A stretch of DNA of 64,000 nt from JAJRPT01 sp965661945. GTDB taxonomy: Bacteria; Bacteroidota; Ignavibacteria; Kapaibacteriales; UBA2268. This document shows positions 17,425 to 26,104 of this stretch, piece after piece (the first letter of the stretch is position 1; every line of letters begins with the position of its first letter). The position numbers and the translations under genes are program-made. Under the pieces are notes generated by a model that ran no database searches, was not told the DNA's origin, and saw only the letters and a list, made by a program, of their open reading frames with translations. The stretch spans positions 62,001-126,000 of the forward strand of contig CBFIFP010000005.1 in the NCBI GenBank assembly GCA_965661945.1, in the 5' to 3' direction.

Positions 17425-18507
17425 TTATTTCTCCGATTGATTATAATATTCTGGATTGTTTAAAAATTCAGAATCCGTTAAAGTTTTAAGAAAGTTTACT
17501 AAATCATTAATATTATCGTCATCTAAGTTTAATCCTAAACTAGAACCGTGCATATTGGGGTCTAGAGTGGGAGATTCCTTAACTTCTGAATTGTAATGAC
17601 GAACTACTTCTTCTAATGTTTTGAATCTTCCATCGTGCATATATGGAGGTGTAACTTCAATATTTCTTAAAGATGGCACTTTAAATTTTCCATTGTCAGA
17701 AGTTCTTTTTGTTACTTCGCCAAGCCCTAAATCTGTAAAAGTTTTATCTAAGCCGTTGTTCATAAATTCGTTATTTGAAAAGTTGGGACCGCTATGGCAA
17801 TGAAAACAATCAGCGCCTTTAAAGATTGTTATCATTTCTCTTTCTGCAAAAAATAGGTTAAATCCTCTTTCTTCGCTTGGTGTGAATTCTTCGAGACCTG
17901 CTTGAACTCTATCATATTTAGAATTTCCACTAACTATTGAAAGCATGTATTGCTCTAATGCTAATCCTAAACGCTCAGGGTTAATTTCGGTGGTTCCAAA
18001 TGCATCAAAAAATAGTTGTGGATATTCTTTTTGATTTTTTAATTTTTCGACAACGTTTTGTAAATTATCATCCATTTCAAGGTGATCTTCAATTGGGATA
18101 AGAGATTGCTCTCTTAAAGTTTGTGACCTTCCATCCCAGAAGAATCCAGTTTTATGATAGAACATATTAAAAATTGGCATTGAGTTTCTTTTTCCTTCAA
18201 GACCTCTAATACCTACTGAAAGGGCTTTTAGGTTATCAGTGAAGGCAAGTTGTTGGTTGTGACAAGAGCCGCAAGATTGACTGTTATCTCTTGATAATTT
18301 CTTTTCGAAAAATAGTTTGTTGCCGAGTTTTATACCTTGAATGGTTAAAGGATTATCATCTGGTAAGCTTGGAGTTGGTAACCATTCTGGTAGTTTTAAA
18401 GTGTATGGCGTAGGATTAAATTCATCAACTTGGGTGTTATTATCACATGATATGAAGATGATTGAGGAAATTAAAAAAATTATAAATATATTTATTACTC
18501 TTTTCAT
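17425..18507 (-). CDS. Di-haem peroxidase / MauG-MbnH-family lipoprotein, copy 2
   Basis: 360 residues; lipoprotein Cys21 (IIFISC). Haem motifs CGSCH (79-83) and CFHCH (234-238). GFFWDGRSQTLREQSLIPIE and KVPSLRNIEVTPPYMHDGRFKTLEEVVRHYN are standard for the di-haem peroxidase/MauG group. It is a paralog of the gene at 15443-16453. Its stop is immediately before the start of the MbnP-like T9SS gene and its start is 37 bases after the MbnP-like lipoprotein stop, so each di-haem gene has an MbnP-like gene directly upstream. Role inferred as modifying enzyme for its MbnP-like partner; general peroxidase is possible. Confidence 0.9.
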   Translation of the reverse strand: MKRVINIFIIFLISSIIFISCDNNTQVDEFNPTPYTLKLPEWLPTPSLPDDNPLTIQGIKLGNKLFFEKKLSRDNSQSCGSCHNQQLAFTDNLKALSVGIRGLEGKRNSMPIFNMFYHKTGFFWDGRSQTLREQSLIPIEDHLEMDDNLQNVVEKLKNQKEYPQLFFDAFGTTEINPERLGLALEQYMLSIVSGNSKYDRVQAGLEEFTPSEERGFNLFFAEREMITIFKGADCFHCHSGPNFSNNEFMNNGLDKTFTDLGLGEVTKRTSDNGKFKVPSLRNIEVTPPYMHDGRFKTLEEVVRHYNSEVKESPTLDPNMHGSSLGLNLDDDNINDLVNFLKTLTDSEFLNNPEYYNQSEK

Positions 18508-18544
18508 TTTTTCTAATCTGTTAAATTATTACACTTTACTTATT

Positions 18545-19285
18545 TTACTCTTTTAATTTAAAAATATTTTCCATATTTTGGGTTAATCTTTCTGCTAAGC
18601 CATTATCTTGGGTTGAATGAGTAACCATAAACTCCATGGATTGGTCAATTGTGTTTGGGCTATGAAATAGTTTAGCAAGGTCAAATTCTAAATCTAAAGA
18701 TTCATTATTGACTACATCAAAGTTTGAGTTTATACTTACTCTATGCAAATTTTTTAAAAATCCAATGTGGTAAGCAAATGATTGAAAATTACCTTGATAG
18801 TGAATATTACCTTCTAAAGAAAAGAAAATGTAACCACTTGCCCATCCCCAGTGAAGATTGTGGTTAATTAAGCTTAAAGGAGAATCTGCGCTATATTTAT
18901 TTGGGTCGGAGTGATTAGTAAGGGAATCTAAGCCAATATTAAAGCTTATATTTTTGTAATTTCCTTCTTTGATATTTTTTAAATTTAATTGATTTTTATT
19001 ACTTTTCGGGTCAATTAAAAAGTAATCATCCTCAAAGGTTATAATTTCTCCATCGTTGGATTCAAATGATATTTTACTTATGAAATATCTTAAACGACTG
19101 ATAGTTATATCATTTCCTGCTTGATTAAAATAATGTTTATCTTCGAAAACCAAGGGATCTGAATCGAATAAATGATTGATGTTTAAAGTGTAAGATGTTT
19201 CATTTGGTGTAATGATATCTTCAACTTTGTTGGGATTTTCTCTACAGGATATAACTAAAATACAAAGTAGTATTAATTTTTTCAT
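18545..19285 (-). CDS. MbnP-like copper-binding-family lipoprotein
   Basis: 246 residues with a lipoprotein signal (lipid Cys14 in LVISC). The same family pattern as the T9SS-sorted paralog: FNIGLDSLTNHSDPN, then NLHWGWASGYIF with HWGW at 145-148, and a YHIG/RVSINSNFDV C-terminal sheet; it lacks the sorting domain. First gene of the four-gene operon MbnP - di-haem - MbnP(T9SS) - di-haem. As a lipoprotein next to lipoprotein di-haem enzymes it can meet them on the membrane surface. The Trp residues of HWGW are candidates for oxidation, by analogy with MbnP. Confidence 0.85.
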   Translation of the reverse strand: MKKLILLCILVISCRENPNKVEDIITPNETSYTLNINHLFDSDPLVFEDKHYFNQAGNDITISRLRYFISKISFESNDGEIITFEDDYFLIDPKSNKNQLNLKNIKEGNYKNISFNIGLDSLTNHSDPNKYSADSPLSLINHNLHWGWASGYIFFSLEGNIHYQGNFQSFAYHIGFLKNLHRVSINSNFDVVNNESLDLEFDLAKLFHSPNTIDQSMEFMVTHSTQDNGLAERLTQNMENIFKLKE

Positions 19286-19395
19286 ATTAATTATAATTTT
19301 ATGAATACTTTATAAGTACATAAATCGAATAATATGTGATTTTATTGTTTTTTAAAGGTTTTTTTATTTTTATTCTGTTAATAAATTTTACTTAT

Positions 19396-20862
19396 TTAAA
19401 TTTTTTCTAATGCCCATTTAAATACTTCTATGTATTCGTGTGCTTGTTTTACAGAAGAGAAGTCTTCGTTCATAGCGTTTTGTTTTAGTATGTCCCATTC
19501 TTTTTTACTGTTGTAAACTGAAATGGCTCTTTCTAAAGCATAAGCAAAATCATCTTTATGAAAATTTTGGAAAACAAATCCATTACCTTGTGCGAGTTCG
19601 GAGTTATATTCAAATACTGTATCAACTAAACCACCTGTTGCTCTGACTATCGGAATAGTTCCATATTTGAGAGCGTACATCTGGGTAAGTCCGCATGGTT
19701 CGAATCTTGAGGGTACCATTATGAAATCAGAGGATGCAAAGATTCTATGAGCAAGAGCTTCATCATAACCAATATTGATGAAAGCATTTTTTGGATATTT
19801 CCATTTTAAGTAGTTAAAGAATTCAACGTAATTTTGTTGTCCTGATCCAAGTAAAGCAAATCTTATGTTTTTATTTTCGAGATAGTAGTCTAATTGCTCT
19901 TTTATTATGTCAATGCCTTTTTGTTCTGTAAGGCGAGAAACCATACCAAAGAGTGGTAAATCTAAATTGTCATTTTCATTAAGTCCATAAGATTTAAGAA
20001 ATTCATATTTATTTATTTTCTTTTTATCAATGGTTTTTTCGGTATAATTTTGAGCTATTAATTTATCATCTTTTGGATTCCAATCTGGATAGTAAACTCC
20101 GTTTAATACTCCAACAATATCCCCACCTCTTTGATTAAGAACTTCTTGCAATCCTTCAGAATAATATGCCATTCTTATTTCTTTTGCGTAGTTAGGAGAA
20201 ACTGTTGTGATTTTATCAGCAAACATTATCCCAACTTTCATAAAATTAACTACACCATCTTTTTCGAACCAAGAGCCATCGTAAAATTCTTTCATTCCAA
20301 AAGATGAACAGTCCATTACTCTGTAAGGATTGTATTTTCCTTGAAAAGATAGGTTATGAATGGTGTAAACAGCAACGCACTTTGAAAATCTTTCTTGGTG
20401 TTTGTAAAATGATTTTAAAAAAGCAAGAGTGAAAGCTGTATGGTAATCGTGAGAGTGTATCACATCAGGGGTAAAATCAGTTAAATTGGCTATTTCGAAT
20501 ACTGCTCTTGATAAGAAAATAAATCTTCTGTCGTTGTCCATATATTCTTCTGGAGAGCCATAGATTGAGTCTCTGCTGTAATAATCATCGTGTTCGACTA
20601 GATAAATTTTTGCGTTAGAATTTGGAATAAGTCCTTTCCAAACGGCAGCGTATTCTGTAACAAAGCCCATTTTAATTTCAAGCTGAATATCTAATTTTTT
20701 GAATTTATGAGTTGTTATATTTATTGATTTTAATTTAGGCATGACTACAATAACATTGTGTCCTAGTGCGTCGAATTCTCCGGCTAAAGAGCGAGTTACA
20801 TCAGCTAATCCACCTGTTTTGGCAAATGGCGATACTTCGAAGGCGTTGATTATTATATTCAT
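19396..20862 (-). CDS. glgA: Glycogen (starch) synthase, ADP-glucose type
   Basis: 488 residues, GT5 family. The N-terminal ADP-glucose site KTGGLADV is at residues 15-22 with Lys15 in the usual place; HSHDYHTAF is in the N-terminal domain; the C-terminal domain holds VSRLTEQKGID and SRFEPCGLTQMYALKYGTIP with the conserved Glu. It extends alpha-1,4-glucan from ADP-glucose in the cytoplasm. A -7-like element (TATCTTTG on the minus strand, 20900-20893) lies upstream. No other glycogen gene is nearby. Confidence 0.96.
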   Translation of the reverse strand: MNIIINAFEVSPFAKTGGLADVTRSLAGEFDALGHNVIVVMPKLKSINITTHKFKKLDIQLEIKMGFVTEYAAVWKGLIPNSNAKIYLVEHDDYYSRDSIYGSPEEYMDNDRRFIFLSRAVFEIANLTDFTPDVIHSHDYHTAFTLAFLKSFYKHQERFSKCVAVYTIHNLSFQGKYNPYRVMDCSSFGMKEFYDGSWFEKDGVVNFMKVGIMFADKITTVSPNYAKEIRMAYYSEGLQEVLNQRGGDIVGVLNGVYYPDWNPKDDKLIAQNYTEKTIDKKKINKYEFLKSYGLNENDNLDLPLFGMVSRLTEQKGIDIIKEQLDYYLENKNIRFALLGSGQQNYVEFFNYLKWKYPKNAFINIGYDEALAHRIFASSDFIMVPSRFEPCGLTQMYALKYGTIPIVRATGGLVDTVFEYNSELAQGNGFVFQNFHKDDFAYALERAISVYNSKKEWDILKQNAMNEDFSSVKQAHEYIEVFKWALEKI

Positions 20863-20974
20863 AAAATTTTTAATTTCTTAATTGTCATTTCGCAAAGATA
20901 ACAATATTTATTGAAAAAATAAATATTTAAGTTCTAAAATATCTGTAAGTTAATATAGATACGAGAATTAAAAC

Positions 20975-22555
20975 TTAATTTTTAGGACGCATTGTAATGA
21001 CTGGTGCCATCATTTCTTCGAGCGATATTCCTCCGTGTTGAAATGAGTCTTTATATTTATTTAAGTAGTGCTGATAGTCAGTTGGGTAAAGTAGATATTT
21101 ATCTTCTTTTGCGATGGCATTGTTAACACTTATGCCCATATTTGGTAATTTTAGCTGTTCAATATCGTTAATCATCATAGCATCTTTACTATCAGCTTTT
21201 ACGTTTTTTCCGAATTTGTATCTTAGTGATGGTGTTGTGTCTCTGTCACCATAAGCTTTTACACCTCTCATACATCTTACAGAACCGTGGTCTGTGGTAA
21301 CAACAATTGTTACATTTTTAACGGTTGCTAACTGCTTTAACATACCGTATAATGATGAGTGAGAGAACCATGATTTTGTAAGTGAGCGATATGCAGATTC
21401 ATCAGGTGCGATTTCTTTAAGAATTGCGTAATCTGACCTTGAATGAGCAATCATATCAACTGCATTGATTACTATGCCTGTTAAGTCATATTCAAGATAG
21501 TTTAATATTTCTTTTTCAATTTTTTGTCCGAAGTCAGTCTGAAAGATTTTTAAAAAAGCTGGTTCTCTGTTGAGTTTTATTCTTTTTCGTTCTATCCAAG
21601 AATGTAAAAGTTCTTTTTCATATTTATTATGAGAATGTTCGTCTGGTGCATTTTCAACGTTCCAGAATTGAGGAAAATATTTTTTTATGTCGATAGGATA
21701 AAGTCCTGCAAAAATTGAATTACGACAATAAGCGGTTACAGTAGGTAATATAGCACAGTGAAAATCTGTTTCAATAGTGTATAGATTAGTTAGTAATGAC
21801 TCCATCATAAGCCATTGGTCATAACGCAAACAATCGATTACGAAATAAAATACGGGACCTTTTTGTTCTTTTAGATGTGGCATTAAAAACTTATCACTAA
21901 CATTAGGAGAGAGTATGGGTTCTTCTTGCCCTTTTGGTTTATTTATCCAATCTATATAATTATCTTCAACGTATTTAGCAAATTCTGAATTTGCATCTCT
22001 CCATTGGTTTTGAAGAGTATCATTTAAATTTGAATCGGGTAGATTATCAATTTCTATTGAAAATTGAACTAATCTTTTGTAAATTACAACCCATTCTTCC
22101 CAAGTTGGGCGTTGCATAAGTTGCATTGTAATTTCATTAAAATGCTGGAAATAGCTCTGGGTGAACTTTTCGGTAGTTATTCTTTTAGCTTCAAGGAATT
22201 TTTTGCAAGCAAGTAAGATTTGAGCAGGGTTAACTGGTTTTGTAAGGTAATCATCAATTTTAGAGCCAATAGCTTCTTCCATTAGGGTTTCTGCTTCATT
22301 TTTGGTAACCATTACTACAGGTATGGACTTATCTATTGTTTTAATTTTTTTAAGAGTTTCAAGTCCTGAAATTCCTAACATATTTTCATCTAAAAATATT
22401 AGGTCAGGAGGGTTTTTTTTCACCATTTCAACAGCGTCTTCACCGTTTGTTGCGGTATCTACGTTATAATCTTTTTTTTGAAGCAAGATAATATGTGGTT
22501 TAAGAAGTTCGATTTCATCATCGACCCACAAGATGTTCCCTTTAGAGTTTTCCAT
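20975..22555 (-). CDS. porX: PorX: response regulator with PglZ (alkaline-phosphatase-like) domain, T9SS regulator
   Basis: 526 residues. Receiver domain residues 7-120: phosphoacceptor Asp56 (IFLDENM), Thr84 and Lys106 (LTKPV). A helical linker follows, then a PglZ domain from about 230 to the end with metal-site patterns FVIDCLRYDQ (Asp241), LPTVTAYCR (probable nucleophile Thr272) and TTDHGSVRCMRG. This is the architecture of PorX, which in Bacteroidota works with the kinase PorY and an ECF sigma factor to control T9SS genes and has phosphodiesterase activity. It fits the T9SS cargo genes around it. No porY or T9SS core gene is in the window. Confidence 0.93.
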   Translation of the reverse strand: MENSKGNILWVDDEIELLKPHIILLQKKDYNVDTATNGEDAVEMVKKNPPDLIFLDENMLGISGLETLKKIKTIDKSIPVVMVTKNEAETLMEEAIGSKIDDYLTKPVNPAQILLACKKFLEAKRITTEKFTQSYFQHFNEITMQLMQRPTWEEWVVIYKRLVQFSIEIDNLPDSNLNDTLQNQWRDANSEFAKYVEDNYIDWINKPKGQEEPILSPNVSDKFLMPHLKEQKGPVFYFVIDCLRYDQWLMMESLLTNLYTIETDFHCAILPTVTAYCRNSIFAGLYPIDIKKYFPQFWNVENAPDEHSHNKYEKELLHSWIERKRIKLNREPAFLKIFQTDFGQKIEKEILNYLEYDLTGIVINAVDMIAHSRSDYAILKEIAPDESAYRSLTKSWFSHSSLYGMLKQLATVKNVTIVVTTDHGSVRCMRGVKAYGDRDTTPSLRYKFGKNVKADSKDAMMINDIEQLKLPNMGISVNNAIAKEDKYLLYPTDYQHYLNKYKDSFQHGGISLEEMMAPVITMRPKN

Positions 22556-22840
22556 ATTTTAAATCTTTGTAAATAAATAAAAAGTATAAATTTAGCAATA
22601 AATGAATGTATATTATATAATTAAATTGATAATACAATTACGGAATAATTAAAATTTAAGTTTCAAATATTAGCCAACAGGTGCCGACCTAAATGTTAGA
22701 TTAGTAGTAATAGACCCACTCTGGGAGAAGTTTTATAAGTGGTTGGTGTATTTGTAATCGGTATTTTGTAAAATATTATATTAATTTGCTCATAAGATGT
22801 AGTAAAATTAGTAATTTATTCTTGAATTATTTTAATATAT
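22556..22840. other. Gene-free gap with a GC-richer island
   Basis: AT-rich flanks surround 22678-22746, which is noticeably GC-richer and can form two small hairpins (AGGT-GCCG-ACCT at 22679-22690; CCACT at 22716-22720 with AGTGG at 22738-22742). No T-tract, no open frame. It could be a small RNA or a repeat remnant; nothing here decides. Confidence 0.3.
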
Positions 22841-23293
22841 TCAGTGTTTTTTTTTAAATTTTATATTAATCTTATTAATTTTTTTCTTTGTTATAAAATC
22901 AAGGGTTAATTTATTTAAAGTAATTATTATAGGTGCTGAAATATAATATAATACAAATCCATAATTAATTTTTGCAATTTCTGTATCTTTAAGTAATTGA
23001 TGTAATAAAATATACATTATAATAGAAAGTAAAAAATTTATTATATATTGAAAAAATGTCAAATAGTAATTAAATTTCTTTGTGAATTTATATAATATTA
23101 AGATTCCAAAAACTATTCCTCCTACCCAACCATAACTCATTCCAGCATATCTATCTTCAGTAATAAACATTATTATTATAAATGAAATATAATTAGTAAC
23201 AAATATTGATATAAATGAAATAAATATATGATATAAAATATCAATAATTTTTGATATAAATGTTAATTTAAATTTAATAATCTCATTATTCAT
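22841..23293 (-). CDS. Hypothetical small integral membrane protein
   Basis: 150 residues with about four strongly hydrophobic segments (roughly residues 20-45, 55-70, 78-100 and 108-130) and a Lys-rich C-terminal tail (INKINIKFKKKH). Acidic residues are rare. I do not recognise a family. Very AT-rich codon use, and isolated from neighbours by 285 bases upstream and 81 downstream. It could be a polytopic protein of unknown role or a recently acquired or decaying gene; the intact frame and Asn/Ile/Phe use similar to neighbours argue for a real gene. Confidence 0.55.
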   Translation of the reverse strand: MNNEIIKFKLTFISKIIDILYHIFISFISIFVTNYISFIIIMFITEDRYAGMSYGWVGGIVFGILILYKFTKKFNYYLTFFQYIINFLLSIIMYILLHQLLKDTEIAKINYGFVLYYISAPIIITLNKLTLDFITKKKINKINIKFKKKH

Positions 23294-23373
23294 TTTAACT
23301 ATTTCATTGAATTTTTACTAATTAATTTAATTTTGCATCTTATTTGATAATTTCTAATAAATTAACAAAATTC

Positions 23374-24705
23374 TCACCCCATCACTCTTTCCCAGAAGGC
23401 AGATGTAATGTTTGGGTCTTTGTATTTTAGAAATTCCTGCCAATTTGGGTAGAATTTTTTGAAATGTTCGGCTTTCATTCGGGCATCTTTTGCAGGATAA
23501 AGGCGACCACCAAGTTCTACGATGTATTCGTCTAATTTGTCAAGGAGTTTGAGGGTTTTCTCGCCGTCCATTCTAAAATCTATTGCAAGGGTTATTCCAG
23601 GTTCGGGGAATGATAGCATTCCAGGTGAAGGTAAATCTCCAAATGTCTTAAGCACAACAAGAAAAGACGATAGTCCGCTTTTAGATATATCACTTAAGAT
23701 TTTTGGAAGTATTTTTCTGCCTTTTTCTAAAGGAATTACAAATTGATATTGTAAAAAACCATTTTTCCCGTAAGATTTGTTCCAACCATCTACTCCATCA
23801 AGTGGGTAAAAGAATGGATTATAGTGAGATAAAACCTTTTCGTGGCGTTTTACTTGCTTATTATACCACATTAAATTAAATGCTTTAACGGATAAATTAT
23901 TAATAAATGGATAATCGAATGGGAATGGCAACATCTTCTGTTCTTGGTCATTTTCTGGTATTTTATGTATATTTGGATTTGAGAAGTTCCCTCTGTTATA
24001 AATTCCTCTTCCTATTGATTTCCCTTTTGCAGTAGAATCTATCCAAGAAACAGTATATTTATAATCTCTTACAGATTCTTCATTTATTTCAAAAAATTCA
24101 TCTAAATTCTTATATTTTATATTTTCTACGTAAAGATAAGGATTGTTAATTTTAGTCGCTTTGAATTTTGCTTTTGAGATAACCCCTGTTAATCCAAGCC
24201 CACCAATAGTTGCTTTAAATAAATCAGAATTTTGGTTTGGTGAGCAAGTTAAAACTTCGCCATTGCTTCTAATTAATTCAAATTCAAGAGTATGTTTGCC
24301 GAAAGTTCCGCCTAAATGGTGATTTTTCCCGTGGACATCATTTGCTATTGCTCCTGCAAGGGAAATATATTTTGTGCCTGGGGTAACTGGCAGAAATGTT
24401 TTGTTTGGCACCATAAACTCTAGTAATTTAGAGAATCTGATTCCTGCTTCTGCTTCGATTATTGTGTTTTCTTTGTCGAAGTTTATTAGGTGATTTAGTT
24501 CAGTTGTATCTACAAGAGTGCCATTATCAATCAAACAAGAATCGCCATAAGACTTTCCATAACCCCTTGGTAAGAAATTAGATAATGTTTTAATTTTCTC
24601 TAATTGTTCTTTCCAAGTAATGTTAATTACATCACTCGGATATATTTTTGGGTATCTATTAAATGATTCGTATTTGATGAATTTGTTTTTCAAATCTTTG
24701 CCCAT
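23374..24705 (-). CDS. DprE1-like FAD-dependent oxidase (polyprenyl-phospho-ribofuranose 2-oxidase family)
   Basis: 443 residues from the ATG at 24705. A TTG at 24741 would add 12 residues but overlap the preceding gene by 52 bases; the ATG overlaps by 16. FAD-binding PCMH-type domain: LPRGYGKSYGDSCL, TPGTKYISLAGAIANDVHGKNHH and GLGLTGVI. The C-terminal half LYPAKDARMKAEHFKKFYP matches the DprE1/alditol oxidase group. In mycobacteria DprE1 oxidises decaprenyl-phospho-ribose as the first epimerisation step to arabinofuranose. Its placement right after a HAD-UbiA fusion supports that pathway here. The DprE2 reductase is not in the window. Confidence 0.85.
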   Translation of the reverse strand: MGKDLKNKFIKYESFNRYPKIYPSDVINITWKEQLEKIKTLSNFLPRGYGKSYGDSCLIDNGTLVDTTELNHLINFDKENTIIEAEAGIRFSKLLEFMVPNKTFLPVTPGTKYISLAGAIANDVHGKNHHLGGTFGKHTLEFELIRSNGEVLTCSPNQNSDLFKATIGGLGLTGVISKAKFKATKINNPYLYVENIKYKNLDEFFEINEESVRDYKYTVSWIDSTAKGKSIGRGIYNRGNFSNPNIHKIPENDQEQKMLPFPFDYPFINNLSVKAFNLMWYNKQVKRHEKVLSHYNPFFYPLDGVDGWNKSYGKNGFLQYQFVIPLEKGRKILPKILSDISKSGLSSFLVVLKTFGDLPSPGMLSFPEPGITLAIDFRMDGEKTLKLLDKLDEYIVELGGRLYPAKDARMKAEHFKKFYPNWQEFLKYKDPNITSAFWERVMG

Positions 24706-26102
24706 AGCACCATTATTCCTACTAAAATTCCTATAATCCAAGAAACATAATCTTTACCTGTGAAAACAATGGGGTCGTCTGTCATTTTACCGCGATGAGC
24801 CAAAAACCAAATGCGAGTTATCCAATATAGTAGCAATACTGCCACTACCCACATTATAATTGGTTTGTTATAAAGTACTTGAACTTGCTCCGAATAAGCA
24901 TAAAGTGCATAAACAAGGATAGAAATATAGGCAGATGCTGTTCCGAAACTACGAATAATATCAATGTCTTCTACGTGATAGCCCCTACCAGATGCAGTTA
25001 GTTTATTTTCTTTAAGCATAGTGAGGAGTTCTGTGTAGCGCTTTAAAAGTGCTAAACTCAAAAACATAAACATAGAAAATGCAAGTAGCCATGGAGAAAT
25101 TGGAACATCAACCGCAAACCCACCTGAAATAATTCTTATTGTATAAAGTGATGCAAGTGTTATTATATCAAGTAGTTCTAATTTCTTTAATTTGAATGAG
25201 TAAAGGTTTGTTATAATGTAATAAATTAATAAAGTTAACGTAAACTCAAAAGGCAGATAACTTATTGATAATCCAAAACTAATAACAATAAGTATTGGCA
25301 ATAAGATAAATCCATATAGTAGTGATAAATTACCTGAGGCAAAGGGTCTGTTTTTCTTTCTTGGGTGTTGGCGGTCTGCTTCCAAATCGAGCAAGTCGTT
25401 CAATACATAAACTGATGAAGCGAGCAAACTAAATGCAATAAAACTAATGGATAAAGTAGTGTAAATATCAAGGTTAGTTTTATGAGCCATAAGGGCAGGA
25501 ATGAATAATAAGAAATTCTTTACCCATTGGTAAACTCTTATTTCCTTGATAATTAGTTTTAAAGTAGATTTTGGTTTATCGCCAATTTCTTCTTTAAGAT
25601 TATCAATTTTATGTTTTTTTGCAAGTCCGTTATTGATAACATAAGCGAATTTGGAATCTTTCCAAACTTTTAAATCTGCTGAGCTATCGCCTATGTATGA
25701 GTATTTTCCTTTACCAAATTTATCATTCAAAAAATCTCTTTTATTTTTTGATTTTAAATTAAAGTCCTTGCTACTTCCATAAACTTCATCAAAAATATTG
25801 AGATAATCCCCTATTTTATTTGCAATATTTTGATTAGATGCTGTAGCAAGGACTAATTTATTACCCTTATTTTTTTCATTTTCCAGAAAGCTTATAACAT
25901 CATTATTGTATGGTAGGGATTCTGGATTTATTTTTATTATTTTTTCTATTTCACTTTTTAGATGCGCCCTGCCTTTTGCAAGCCAGATAGGTAAGAGTAA
26001 AATATAAATTGGATTTTTTTTAATGAGTAAGAAAACTGATTCAAAAAGCATATCAGTTTTGATTAATGTTCCATCTAAGTCGCATACTATAATATTTGAC
26101 AC
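24690..26102 (-). CDS. HAD phosphatase - UbiA prenyltransferase fusion (polyprenyl-phosphate phosphoribosyltransferase type)
   Basis: 470 residues starting at GTG (26102). N-terminal HAD domain, residues about 1-180, with catalytic DLDGT (8-12) and the late acidic motif YIGDSSADL. C-terminal UbiA domain, about 187-470, with seven to nine membrane segments and the prenyl-diphosphate-binding NDLLDLEADRQHP motif. UbiA relatives next to DprE1 move 5-phosphoribose from PRPP to polyprenyl phosphate; a fused HAD domain could remove the 5-phosphate. This substrate assignment is inferred from the neighbours. It sits two bases after glf and overlaps the DprE1-like gene. Confidence 0.88.
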   Translation of the reverse strand: MSNIIVCDLDGTLIKTDMLFESVFLLIKKNPIYILLLPIWLAKGRAHLKSEIEKIIKINPESLPYNNDVISFLENEKNKGNKLVLATASNQNIANKIGDYLNIFDEVYGSSKDFNLKSKNKRDFLNDKFGKGKYSYIGDSSADLKVWKDSKFAYVINNGLAKKHKIDNLKEEIGDKPKSTLKLIIKEIRVYQWVKNFLLFIPALMAHKTNLDIYTTLSISFIAFSLLASSVYVLNDLLDLEADRQHPRKKNRPFASGNLSLLYGFILLPILIVISFGLSISYLPFEFTLTLLIYYIITNLYSFKLKKLELLDIITLASLYTIRIISGGFAVDVPISPWLLAFSMFMFLSLALLKRYTELLTMLKENKLTASGRGYHVEDIDIIRSFGTASAYISILVYALYAYSEQVQVLYNKPIIMWVVAVLLLYWITRIWFLAHRGKMTDDPIVFTGKDYVSWIIGILVGIMVLWAKI

Positions 26103-26104
26103 TT

